Shown here: one piece after another, positions 32,429-41,805 of the stretch
Position numbering within the stretch: position 1 is the first letter of the stretch
Layout: each line of letters opens with the position of its first letter
Source: Dryocosmus kuriphilus
Lineage: Eukaryota; Arthropoda; Insecta; Hymenoptera; Cynipidae
Direction: 5' to 3'
Assembly: GCA_038277395.1 (NCBI GenBank)
Contig: CM076195.1
Coordinates: 152,635,594-152,699,593, forward strand
DNA: 64,000 nt
Translations under genes and position numbers: made by a program
The notes under the pieces: model-generated
Told to the model about the DNA's origin: nothing
Seen by the model: only the letters and a program-made list of their open reading frames with translations
Databases searched by the model: none

Positions 32429-32541
32429 TGGATGAATCATTTACTCTCACCATTACAGGAAACAGGAATAAAGAATTTCAACAACAAGATTTATTTTCAG
32501 CAAAACAGTTGAGTTTTCGTCCAAAAAACATAAACAAAATA
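32429..32541 (+). pseudogene. start of the next Polinton gene, cut by the Tc1 insertion
   Basis: The frame MDESFTLTITGNRNKEFQQQ begins downstream of the protease, as a short capsid-region gene does in insect Polintons. It runs only to the Tc1 end at 32541. No clear continuation is seen after 33764. Confidence 0.5.
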
Positions 32542-33762
32542 CAGTCTGTTTCACAAGAAAGAATACGCGTTTTCTCGAAAAGTTTTAAAGGAAACTTTAT
32601 TTTTCTTTTTTGGCATGAAAAAACGCTTTAAAGATTAGGGAGCACTTATCTTAATAAATGGTCCAATCGCCATGATTCTCGATAATGGCCTGGCATCTTC
32701 TGGGCATGCTCTCGACTAATTTTTCAGCATATTCTAAAGACAGAGAGCGCCACACCTCTCTAATTCATCGAGAGAGCTGCTTGAGGGTGAATACACGCCT
32801 TCCTGCAAGTTTTCTCTTAACGACACTCCACACATTTTCCATCGGATTGGCATCAGGAGATTGTGAAGGCCAGGCCAAGGTGACGACGCCATTTTCAGCT
32901 TTCCAGTTCTTGCAGAGGCGACTGCAATGTTTGGGATTGTTGTCCTCTTGAAGGATCCAAACCTCATTATTGGCTCCAAACATCTTTTCTGCAGACCACA
33001 GAAGACCATGCTTGTAGATTTTGACCATTTTTTCCGCGTTCAGGTTCTCAGTGAACAGCTATAAACAGCCAAAACCGCGCTGTGAGAAGCATCCCCAAAC
33101 ATGGATCCTTACTGGGTGTTTAACAGTTCGCTGGAGGAACCGCTCACCTTTGCCTGACCAGGCACGTTTTATTGGAACCCATGCTCAGAAGGATGCTTCG
33201 TCGGAAAAAATCACATTTGACCAATCGCGATCATTATTTTCCATAGCCCATGACAGCCGTTTTTGCATGTGCACTTCTGAGACCAGGGGTTTCTGCCTCG
33301 TGCTACGGTATTGCATGTTTCACTCAGCTAATCTGCTTCTCATATTGTTTATACTAACGTTTAATCCCTTCTCCGCTAGCTTAGCCTTGGCTTCGCGCAG
33401 CCGTAGAGTGGGGTTGCGCTTGAATAGTGCGATGATCCCCTTATCCTCCTTGCTGGACGTTGCTCGCGTTTCTCCTTTTCCTGGAAGATCGTCAACAGCT
33501 TTTGTGTCCCTATACCGCTCCACCCACTTTTGCACAAAGTACTTAGACTTTTTAAGCACTTTAGCAGCAGCTGAGTATGAAAGTTTTGGTCCGTGTGCAT
33601 TGCTGCCCAAACTTGTTCACTTTCCGACGCTTCGAACGAGACTTAACCAAATCGGCTGCTCCGCTCTTGCCCTTGAAACGTACAGTCAGGGTAAAAAAGA
33701 AATGCACAAAAATCTTTAAAACTTTTCGAGGAAACGCGTATTCTTTCTTGTAGAACAGACTG
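32542..33762 (-). mobile_element. Tc1-type element, copy 1
   Basis: Inverted ends of about 48 bp: CAGTCTGTTTCACAAGAAAG at 32542 and its near-complement ending CTTGTAGAACAGACTG at 33762, flanked by TA (32540-32541 and 33763-33764). It interrupts the Polinton block. 1,221 bp. Confidence 0.95.
32660..33645 (-). pseudogene. Tc1 transposase, copy 1, frameshifted
   Basis: The minus frame from about 33610 gives GPKLSYSAAAKVLKKSKYFV and QKWVERYRDTKAVDDLPGKG (paired helix-turn-helix) with ...NPTLRLREAKAKLAEKGL. Further frames give the catalytic DEASF-type region (33190-33220), ILQEDNNPKHCS and SPDANPMENVW. D, D and E catalytic residues with 34 residues between the last two are the Tc1 pattern. Several frame changes (for example near 33320 and 33030) inactivate it. 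Copy 2 at 62.8-63.8 kb keeps the middle part in one frame. Confidence 0.88.
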
Positions 33763-33764
33763 TA

Positions 33765-34500
33765 ACATGCAATAGAATAAAATAGGAGTGAAATAAATTA
33801 AAGCGTAACGCTGCTAATTTACCCGCCCTAGGACTTCCTAAGTTCCCCTACCGGATGTCTCAGCCTATCCAGGGTAGGATGCGTGGACAAGGGTAAAAGC
33901 AGTGAAAACTACGGAGGTTTACCAAATAAACAATAAACTATATTCTGCCTATAACGTACATCTCTATATGTGTTGGTGCGTGTGTAAGTGTGAGTGAAAT
34001 CGGGAGAGAGTGCGTGTGGTCGATGTACAATGCTTGCGTGTATGTGTTTGTGTGTGCGAATGGATACAATACTAGAGTGTGATGTCGGCAGTCGGCGCGC
34101 GCAAACTGAGCGGGCTGGGCCCGCTCGTCGTGGAGGCGTTAACGCTTGGTTCGCCGCTCGGCGTTGCGTGTTGGGGTCGCCACCCGAGTGTTCCTGTAAC
34201 AAGTGTACAAGATGGTGTCGTGAAGGTAGTGTCCCCCTCGGTGGGGGGGGGGGGGTCGAATCGGGCCGCCGGCGGTTCGAGCGCCCCTCCCCGCGGTACG
34301 GTCGGGTGGTCGGGGCGGCGTTCGCGGTTTTTACGATGTGCGTCCGTTCGTGCGTCAGGTGGGTCTCCGGAGTCGCTGGCCTTGGTCTTCGTGGGGGTAC
34401 TTACCGGAAGGGTGGCCAGGGTAGGCCACGACGTCCGTGTCGCATGAGCCGACCACGGTGTTGACGCATCCGTCGGCGCATACGTCGGTCTCTGGGAGAG
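33765..34500. other. GC-rich lead-in to the 121-bp array, no gene recognised
   Basis: After a TG/GT-rich stretch (33970-34080) the GC content jumps. Plus frames of 122-156 codons at 33994-34464 overlap one another, are Arg/Gly/Val-rich without a domain and look like a consequence of GC richness. It may be an untranslated region of a retroelement. Confidence 0.35.
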
Positions 34501-35467
34501 GACGGGTAGGGGTACCGACCGGACGGGTGGTCAGGGTGTTCCTGGACCACGGCTTCCGTGTCGCATGGGCCGATCATGGTGGTGACGCATCCATCGGCAC
34601 ATACGTCGGTGCCTGGAGGAGGATAGGTGCGGGTGCCGACCGGAAGTGTCGCCAGGGTGTTCCTGGACCACGGCTTCCGTGTCGCATGGGCCGATCATGG
34701 TGGTAACGCATCCATCGGCACATACGTCGGTATCTGGAGGAGGATAGGTGCGGGTGCCGACCGGAAGGGTGGCCAGGGTGTTCCTGGACCACGGCTTCCG
34801 TGTCGCATGGGCCGGTTATGGTGGTAACGCATCCATCGGCACATACGTCGGTATCTGGAGCAGGATAGGTGCGGGTGCCGACCGGAAGGGTGGCCAGGGT
34901 GTTCTTGGACCACGGCTTCCGGGTCGCATGGGCCGATCATGGTGGTAACGCATCCATCGGCACATACGTCGGTATCTGGAGGAGGATAGGTGCGGGTGCC
35001 GACCGGAAGGGTAGCCAGGGTGTTCTTGGACCACGGCTTCCGCGTCGCATGGGCCGATCATGGTGGTAACGCATCCATCGGCACATACGTCGGTATCTGG
35101 AGGAGGATAGGTGCGGGTGCCGACCGGAAGGGTAGCCAGGGTGTTCTTGGACCACGGCTTCCGGGTCGCATGGGCCGATCATGGTAGTAACGCATCCATC
35201 GGCACATACGTCGGTATCTGGAGGAGGATAGGTGCGGGTGCCGACCGGAAGGGTGGCCAGGGTGTTCTTGGACCACGGCTTCCGGGTCGCATGGGCCGAT
35301 CATGGTGGTAACACATCCGTCGGCACATACGTCGGTATCTGGAGGAGGATAGGTGCGGGTGCCGACTGGAAGGGTGGCCAGGGTGTTCCTGGACCACGGC
35401 TTCCGTGTCGCATGGGCCGATCATGGTGGTAACGCATCCATCGGCACATACGTCGGTATCTGGAGGA
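34500..35467 (+). repeat. 121-bp GC-rich tandem repeat, 8 copies
   Basis: Unit landmarks GGGTGCCGACCGGAAGGGTG, ACCACGGCTTCCGTGTCGCA, GCCGATCATGGTGGTAACGC and CACATACGTCGGTATCTGGA recur exactly every 121 bases (for example 34627, 34748, 34869, 34990, 35111, 35232, 35353). Since 121 is not a multiple of three, a peptide repeat moves to the next frame in each unit, so the open frames are not genes. Copies are very similar, so the array is young or homogenised. Confidence 0.97.
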
Positions 35468-36500
35468 AGGAAGGTAGGGTAAGGATGGGGGCCAGGTCGT
35501 CGTCGGTCACGTCCGTCATCATCTTCGTCTGGTAACTCTGCCACGGGGTGCCCGTCCCCAGAGGAACCAGTGCAGCTTCTTCTCGTTGAGACCAGTCGAG
35601 TTGACTCGACTGTGCGCACCGAGTGAAGTGCCCCGAGCCACGTCTCGTACGTCCTTATAACGACACGATCGGTGGCGCGCGTCGGCGCGCTGGTTGCTCC
35701 GTGGGGAAGGGATGGTGAGTGCACCTCAGGGCCGGCTGAAGGTGTTATAGCGGTGTGCGGATATCGCGTCACAAAAGTAAAACAAAATAAATAATAAAAG
35801 AAATTTTTTTTTAATAAAGTAAAGTAGTAAAATAAAATCCATGAGATTTACCTTTTAGCTGGGTTTACCTATTAAACCGGGTAAAAACAGAAGACGTAGG
35901 CAAGAAAAAGGCGCGATATTTCGTTGGTTGTCTTCTTTTTCCGTGCTCTTTTTTTTCCTCTTTTGAATTTTGCTAAAAACACTTTTCCAAGTTCTTTGTC
36001 CAAATTTGATCGCATAGTTCGTTTGTTATCTCTTAATGATATTTAATTTCAAATCAAATTGTCGAAGTAATAAACAATAGCTGTATAATGGAGATTTTCC
36101 ACAGTATTGGATCGAAGGCCAAATAATTTCACTTGGTTCTACGAAAAAAATGAAATCATTGAAATCACTTAAAATCTCCCAAAATCCTTTAGAGTTTCTT
36201 TGAAATCTCTTTAAATTTTTCCAAACACACTCATTAACTAAATTGTTCATAATAAAGAAAAAGTCTTCTTTAATAAGCTAATACCGCTGGAAGTTTTTCC
36301 TAAAGAGTTTTTTCAGTGATTCTGGTTATTAGAGCGTAAATACCAAATTTTTGACAAAATGGTGCTCGCAAGAAAAAAATTGTTTCCTATTATAATCGGT
36401 GGGGAATTATGTTGACCCTCGAGAGTAAAATTGTGAAATTTTGATGTAAAGGAATTGGCTTTAGTGTCCAAAGTGTTAAATTCAATTAAATTATATTAAT
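35467..36500. other. no gene seen
   Basis: GC-rich to 35780, then abruptly AT-rich. A 74-codon minus frame at 36026-36250 has no domain. Confidence 0.4.
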
Positions 36501-36545
36501 CGAACACCAAACGTTTCGGCACACAATGGTGGCCCTCGTTAGTGG
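36501..36545 (-). ncRNA. hammerhead-ribozyme-like motif of a Penelope-like element, degenerate
   Basis: On the minus strand: CACTAACGAGGGCC, a loop, then GGCACA-type pairing closing in GCCGAAACG followed by TTTGGTGTTC. This matches the CUGANGA-stem II-GAAA arrangement with AC...GT able to close a minimal stem III. The core G is an A (CTAACGA). The same upstream phrase (TTTACAG..TAAATAATT) precedes the motif at 45961. Confidence 0.5.
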
Positions 36546-36659
36546 AATTATTTATTCTGTAAACAATTACATATTTTTTTATCAGAAAGAAGTTTATAAT
36601 AAATTATTCATATGAAAATCACAATGGTTATGCAACAAGACTTGTTATTAAGTCAATGG

Positions 36660-37510
36660 GGATCACAGAGCGCACATTAGAGAAAGGATAAAAAAAGCAG
36701 CAGGAGTAATGAAGCAGATTTGGGGAAGCGGAAAAAGAAGGTTTAGAAAAGACTGGAGAAGGAGAATAGTTTGATACGCTGGTGTGGCCGGTGTTAAGCT
36801 ACGGAGCAGAGATATGCGGTTGGAAGTAAAGAGAAGATATTGAGAGGATACAAGAAAGATATATAAAATGGACGTTGGGAGTAGACTGGAGGACAACAGG
36901 GTATATGGTGAGAGAAGAAGCACAAAGGGATAAATTGAGTATTAGAGTGGGAAAGAGAGCGTTGAAGTTTGAAGTGAAGTTAAAAGAGGGAAGGGGAGGA
37001 GAGTTAGCGAGGGAATGCTTAAGGGAGATAGATGAAAGAAGGGGAAGGGCGATAGAATTAACTAGATGGGAAGAGGATAGAAAAGGATTCTTAGAAGATA
37101 GAGATATTGGAGATGGACAGGAAATAAATTTTGAGGAATTGGGTAAAGGAGACAGGCAAAAACAACTGAATGAAAGATGGGGGTCGATTGAGGAATCAAA
37201 ACACAATAAGTGTTATAAGGTGATAAAGAAGGAAGGACTGCCAAAGTATTTGGAAAAGGGTTGGGGAGGGAAGAGATGGATGAGAATAGCTAGATTTAGG
37301 TTGGGAAACGGGATGAGGGAAGGAAGATATTGGGAAGAAAAGGAAAATAGAAGGTGCAGAATATTTCAGTGGGAAGAGGAAACATGGGAGCATGTTTGGG
37401 ATGGATGTAAAAGGGGGATGGAAGAGAAAGGAAGCTGGTAAGTGAATGTGGAAGAGATATTAGGGGAAGAAGGTTTGGGCCAAGAATGGATGAAGAGTTT
37501 AGCGGAGCTA
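36660..37510 (+). pseudogene. lysine-rich LINE, 5'-truncated C-terminal part, first copy
   Basis: Plus frames start in the post-RT region (KAAGVMKQIWGSGKRRFRKD, 36690-36750), then after frameshifts FDTLVWPVLSYGAEICGWK, and from 36875 a long frame MGVDWRTTGYMVREEAQRDK to 37439-37441. The cysteine/histidine pattern CRIFQWEEETWEHVWDGC near the end matches the CCHC-like tail of this LINE type. It parallels 39230-40070 of the second copy. RT motifs are missing through 5' truncation. Confidence 0.78.
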
Positions 37511-37860
37511 GAGAGATGAGTCTGAGTGGAGTGAAAGAGTAAGTGTGAGTAGAGTAAAAGAGTTAAATGGTGAGTGTGAGCAGAGTAAAAAAGTAAAAGT
37601 GTTAGTGCGAGAGGAGTGAAATAGTGGAGTGAAATAGTCGGAAACATTAAATAGAATGAAAGTGAAAAAACGGAAGTGGAAAGCGCATAGAAGCGTTAAG
37701 AATATAGAAATGATAGTAATTGTATAAGTACTGCAAATTACGGCTGCGAATTTTGCGTGCGACATTATTATTTTGATAATGCGATAAATTCGATAATTTT
37801 GGTAGATTTAGTTGCGCTCGCCCACATGACTTGTTTGCACACATGTCTCGTTCGATCACG
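37510..37860. other. 3' untranslated region of the first LINE and junction
   Basis: Short AGTGAGTGTGAGTAGAG-type phrases follow the stop. The sequence then changes at about 37740-37860 to unique sequence with GCTCGCCCACATGACTTGTT. Confidence 0.4.
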
Positions 37861-40070
37861 TGCCTCGTTCGCTCACATGCAAAGTAAAGATTAAAGAATG
37901 TGTTAGAAAATGGAGGAGAGGGGAAATAAAGAAAGAATACTACAACAAGACGAAAGAAGAACATGAGAAAATGTTCAGCAAAAAGAAGCAAAGGGAGAAA
38001 GAAAGGTACGTGGAAGAGGTGGAGAAAGCGGTTAAGGAAGCGAGAGAATGGGAAGTGATTAACAGGGAAAGAGGAAGAAAGAGGGGCATAAGCGAGGAAA
38101 TAAAAATGACAGGGTGGACAGAATACTTTAAGGGATTGCTAGGAGGTGTGGGAAATAGGGTGCGGAGAGAAGGGAGGAAGGTAGTTGCAGAGAATGGGGA
38201 CAGAGGAAAAGTGATTAGTAGGGAGGAGATAAACGGAGCAATCGAAAGATTGAAACGAAACAAGGAAACAGGAGAGGATGGCATCGAAAAAGAAGCACTG
38301 AAATAGGGTGGGGAAAGGGTAAGAAAAGAGATGTGGAGGATATGTAATAAGGTATGAAAAGGAGAAGGTTGGCCAGAAGAATGGCGGACAGGGATGGTAG
38401 TACCAGTGATTAAGAAAGGAGAGAGAAAAAATGTGCAAGACTATAGAGGGGTTACAATCATGTCAGTGGGTTACAAAGTTTACGCAGAGGTGCCTAGGAA
38501 AAGGCTGGAAAGGCAGGTCGAAGAAAGGGGAAGCATACCGCACAACCAAACAGGCTTTAGAAAAGGAATAGGGACAGCAGATAACATTTATGTGCTTAAC
38601 TATTTAGTGAACAGGAACTTAGGTCAGAAGAAAGGAAAACTGTTCGCACTTTTTGTGGATTTGAAAGCGGCGTTCGACTCAGTCAACAGAAGGTTACTAT
38701 GGAAGGCCTTAAAAGAGAGAGGAATAGAGGAAAGCCTAGTAGAAAGGATAAAAGAGATATTTATAGAAACTAGGATGAAGGTAAGAATAGGGAAAAAGAA
38801 GGGAGAGGAGTTTTGTACGGGGAGAGGTCTAAGGCAGGGATGTCCACTAAGTCCATTACTATTCAGTATTCTACTAGCAGATTTAGAGGAGACATTGGCA
38901 AGGAAAGGAAAAGGGGGAACGAAATTGGACAATGGCAAGCTATATTCGCTTGCATACGCGGATGATATAGTATTAATAGCAGATGATGAAAGAGGGATGA
39001 GTGTAATGATGGGAATGTTTGAAGAGTATGTAAGAGAAAAAGATTTAACGGCGAATGTGAATAAAACGAAGAGGATGTGTTTTAGAAAAAGAAGGTGTAG
39101 AATAGAGTATGAATGGAAGATGAATGGTAAAGTAGTAGAATTGGTAGAAGAATTTTGTTACCTTGGGTACTTGTTCGAAACAGGAGGAAGGAATGAGCTA
39201 CAGGTAAGAAAGAGATTGGAGTGTGGAAGTAAGGTAATGGGCCAAGTGTGGGTCATAGGAAAGAGAAGATTCAAGGATGATTGGAGAATGAGAGTATGGA
39301 TGTTTGATGTTTTAGTGTGGTCAGTGGTGAGTTATGGAATGGAAGTTTGGGGATGGAAGGAATATAAGAGAGTGGAAAGCATGCATGCAAGATTTTTGAG
39401 ATGGGTCGTGGGGGTGGGATGGAGCTGCCCAGGTTATATGTTGAGGGAAGAGTTAGGCCGAGAAAAAATGGTAATAAGGCAGCTAAAAAGGGCTTGGAAT
39501 TTTGAAGAAAAACTAAGGATGGAAGAAGGAAGGAAGATCGCACAAGCGTGTGCAAGGGAGATAGAAGACAAAGAGAGAAGGGGGAACATGGGTAGGCCGA
39601 AATAGGAAGAAGAAAGGTACGCAAGGAGGAGAGAATGGTGTATGAATGGGGAAAGTAGAGATTGGCAAGGAATAGAGAACGAGATTTTGTCGAGACAAAG
39701 GGAGGAAAGATGGACAAAAATCGTGAACTCAAGGTATAATAGTTGGTACAAGATGGTAAAGTGGGAAGGAGAGCCAGAATATTTGAAGAAGTTAAAGGAG
39801 GAGAGTAAATGGAACAGAATGATGAGATTCAGAATGGGAGAGGGAGGAAGAGAGAGTAGGTACTGGATGAATGAGAAGGAGAATCGGTGTAGAATATGTG
39901 GGTATGAGCAAGAATCGTGGGTGCATGTGTTGGAAAGGTGTGCAGGTGATGAAGAGGAAGGGAAATGTCTGGAAGAGAGAGTGAAAGAGATTCTGAATGG
40001 GAATGGACAGGGAGAGGGATGGATGAAGAAGTTGGAAAAGTTAAGAGAAAGAAAAGGTCTCATGATATAA
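37860..40070 (+). pseudogene. LINE reverse transcriptase ORF with CCHC-like tail, three stops
   Basis: Segments in one direction: 37860-38306 (KKEYYNKTKEEHEKMFSKKK; linker before RT, ending in TAG), 38307-38393 (with a TGA), 38394-39605 and 39606-40070. In the 403-codon segment the RT motifs are clear: FALFVDLKAAFDSVN (catalytic Asp at residue 89), GLRQGCPLSPLLF (145-157) and SLAYADDIVLIAD (YADD at 188-191). After a TAG at about 39603 the tail has CRICGYEQESWVHVLERC. The polymerase core itself is intact, so only a few nonsense changes stand between this and a functional frame; this indicates moderate age. Clade is probably R1/I-like, not certain. Confidence 0.9.
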
Positions 40071-40330
40071 GTAAAAGTATAAAGTAGAGTCGAGAAAGAA
40101 AAGATCAATGATAGATTGGTAAAGGCAAGAGGAAACGAAAGTCCTGGTCTCGATCGCTAGCGTAGAAATATAAGAGTAGATAATAAGAAAGATTGTATAT
40201 ATTAGCAACAAGATAGCGATAAGGTATGATATAAGGAATTGAATGTATAGATACTTGTAATGGTTTGGTGAAGACTCTTAAACCCGTAAAAGGGAGAGAG
40301 TATAAATAAACATTGAGTTGAGTTGAGTTG
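37860..40330 (+). mobile_element. lysine-rich non-LTR retrotransposon, second copy, with (TTGAG)n tail
   Basis: An RT-bearing LINE truncated at its 5' end (no endonuclease seen). Its 3' untranslated region (40071-40310) closes with TTGAGTTGAGTTGAGTTGAG at about 40314-40333, the simple-repeat tail used by several LINE groups instead of poly-A. Confidence 0.85.
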
Positions 40331-40739
40331 AGTGGAATAAGGAAAAAACGGAAACCTTGTAAACCCTCAGGGGAAACATTATCAATAAAGAAGAAGAAGA
40401 CTGGTTATTAATATTTAAACAACTTAAAAAAAAAGATTTGTGTGACAATTATAGTAATGGCATTATATTTAATTCGCCTAAGCTTACACTTGTATTAAAT
40501 TGTGATATATCCAAATTTGAATGAGTCTCATAATGGGGAAGATCAGTACACAATTGCTAAGAAAGTTTTAACAATATGGGAAATTTTTGGTCATTATTAT
40601 TGAGTGTACTAACTACTAAGCTTATCAGAACGAGTCACCTATTATAATCATGATGAAAATATAATTTCCTTCCTAACAGAAAGCTAAGCTGTTGACATCT
40701 TCACTAGTCACAGATTACTGAAAAAAGCATACGTAGAAA

Positions 40740-40770
40740 CTGTCGGTTTCGGGTAGTGCCTTATCAGGGG
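40740..40770 (-). ncRNA. hammerhead-ribozyme-like motif, PLE B left arm
   Basis: The minus strand reads CCCCTGATAAGGCACTACCC then GAAACCGACAGTTTC: CUGANGA-like box (CTGATAA, one mismatch), short GG/CC stem II, GAAA box, and AAAC...GTTT stem III before a possible cleavage site. It lies 170 bases past the endonuclease stop. Confidence 0.5.
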
Positions 40771-40938
40771 AAGCGGGAAGAAAACTTGTTTTCCGATAGA
40801 ATGTTTTCTACGAGGATGACAGTAAATTGGACCTTGTTAGATGAAGTGGGGTAAGGGTAACCGGAAAGGAAAGGAATAAAACTATAGGGAGACTAATCAC
40901 CGATCTATTTTTAAATTTCCGTTTCGTATTATGAGAAG

Positions 40939-41409
40939 TTAAAATTTACTATTTTCTAAAAGAGGGAAATAAAAATTGGAAAGATTTTCCGTATCGGCTT
41001 TTTGGTTGGCTGAAAACAGGTTGCCGACAATATGGGCCATTTGTAAAAACATTCGCTTTTTGTAATGATCAGTTTTTTCTAAAATTTTAGTTTGTCCAAA
41101 ATCAAACCGATCATCTTTGTACCAAGCATGTTTGGTCATTATCGTCCATTTATTTGGTAGTTGGTAAACATCTTTCACGTATTCCTTAACTCGTACATGG
41201 AGTGGGCGTTTTGTTGTGCCTATGTATACTGCTTCACAGTTATTACATGGGGTTCTGTAAACTACATTGGAAATTTTTTCTTTGGGAACGGGATCCTTTT
41301 TCGACTTAAAAATCGGTGTGAGATCGTTGATATTACAAAAGGCAAGTTTTATGTTGAAGCGTTTGAGAAAGCTAGACATTTTTTCTGAGAGTCCATGGAC
41401 ATATGGCAA
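40939..41409 (-). pseudogene. GIY-YIG endonuclease of PLE family B, left arm
   Basis: An uninterrupted 156-codon minus frame: PYVHGLSEKMSSFLKRFNIK linker, then NVVYRTPCNNCEAVYIGTTK and RPLHVRVKEY (GIY and YIG strands as VVY and VYI, paired cysteines, conserved Arg), KHAWYKDDRFDFGQTKILEK, and MFLQMAHI. The catalytic glutamate expected in the last motif is Gln here, while the right-arm copy keeps Glu (MFLEMAHI). The full PLE protein would join RT and endonuclease; here they are on opposite strands. Confidence 0.88.
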
Positions 41410-41589
41410 AGAAATGTTACGAGTTTATTCTGTGATATTCTTATTTTGTTGTCCTGTTGAACTTGGGACGGATGTCTGACTGTTCCGTGTGTGGTTCTTC
41501 CGTCATTCGTCACTTGCTGTGTGTGTGTACCTGTATGTTTTTTGCTGTACGTAGTTTAATCTCTGCTAGAGTTACCCTTTTACTTCTGA

Positions 41590-41805
41590 TATGTTTATGA
41601 TATTATTACTGCTGCTCCCGCTGATCAAATCCAAACAATTCTTAACGCTTTCAATAATTTCAATCAAAACATTCAATTCACTCTCGAGGAAGGCTCAGAC
41701 GGTAAAATCAGCTTCCTTGATGTTCTCATAATAAGAGGAGACAATCGCTTAGAAAAACATTGGTATCGAAAACCAACTGCATCCAGTCAGTGTTCCGTGA
41801 AAGGA
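41590..41805 (+). pseudogene. PLE reverse transcriptase, fragment from YxDD to the RT end
   Basis: The plus frame reads DIITAAPADQIQTILNAFNN, then QFTLEEGSDGKISFLDVLII and EKHWYRKPTASSQ. It starts directly at the catalytic DD region and runs into the minisatellite at about 41805. The copy at 50565-50770 has the same start, end and junction. Confidence 0.85.

Noticed and set aside
34079..35772. Open frames of 66-197 codons on both strands
   Set aside because: The 121-bp period shifts frame each unit and the GC-rich sequence lacks stops; the peptides are repeat translations.
36026..36250. 74-codon minus-strand frame
   Set aside because: No domain and low-complexity F/N/L-rich composition in AT-rich DNA.
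40314..40333. Telomere-like repeat (TTGAG)n
   Set aside because: Four to five units at the exact 3' end of a LINE; not the insect TTAGG telomere repeat and better explained as the LINE tail.
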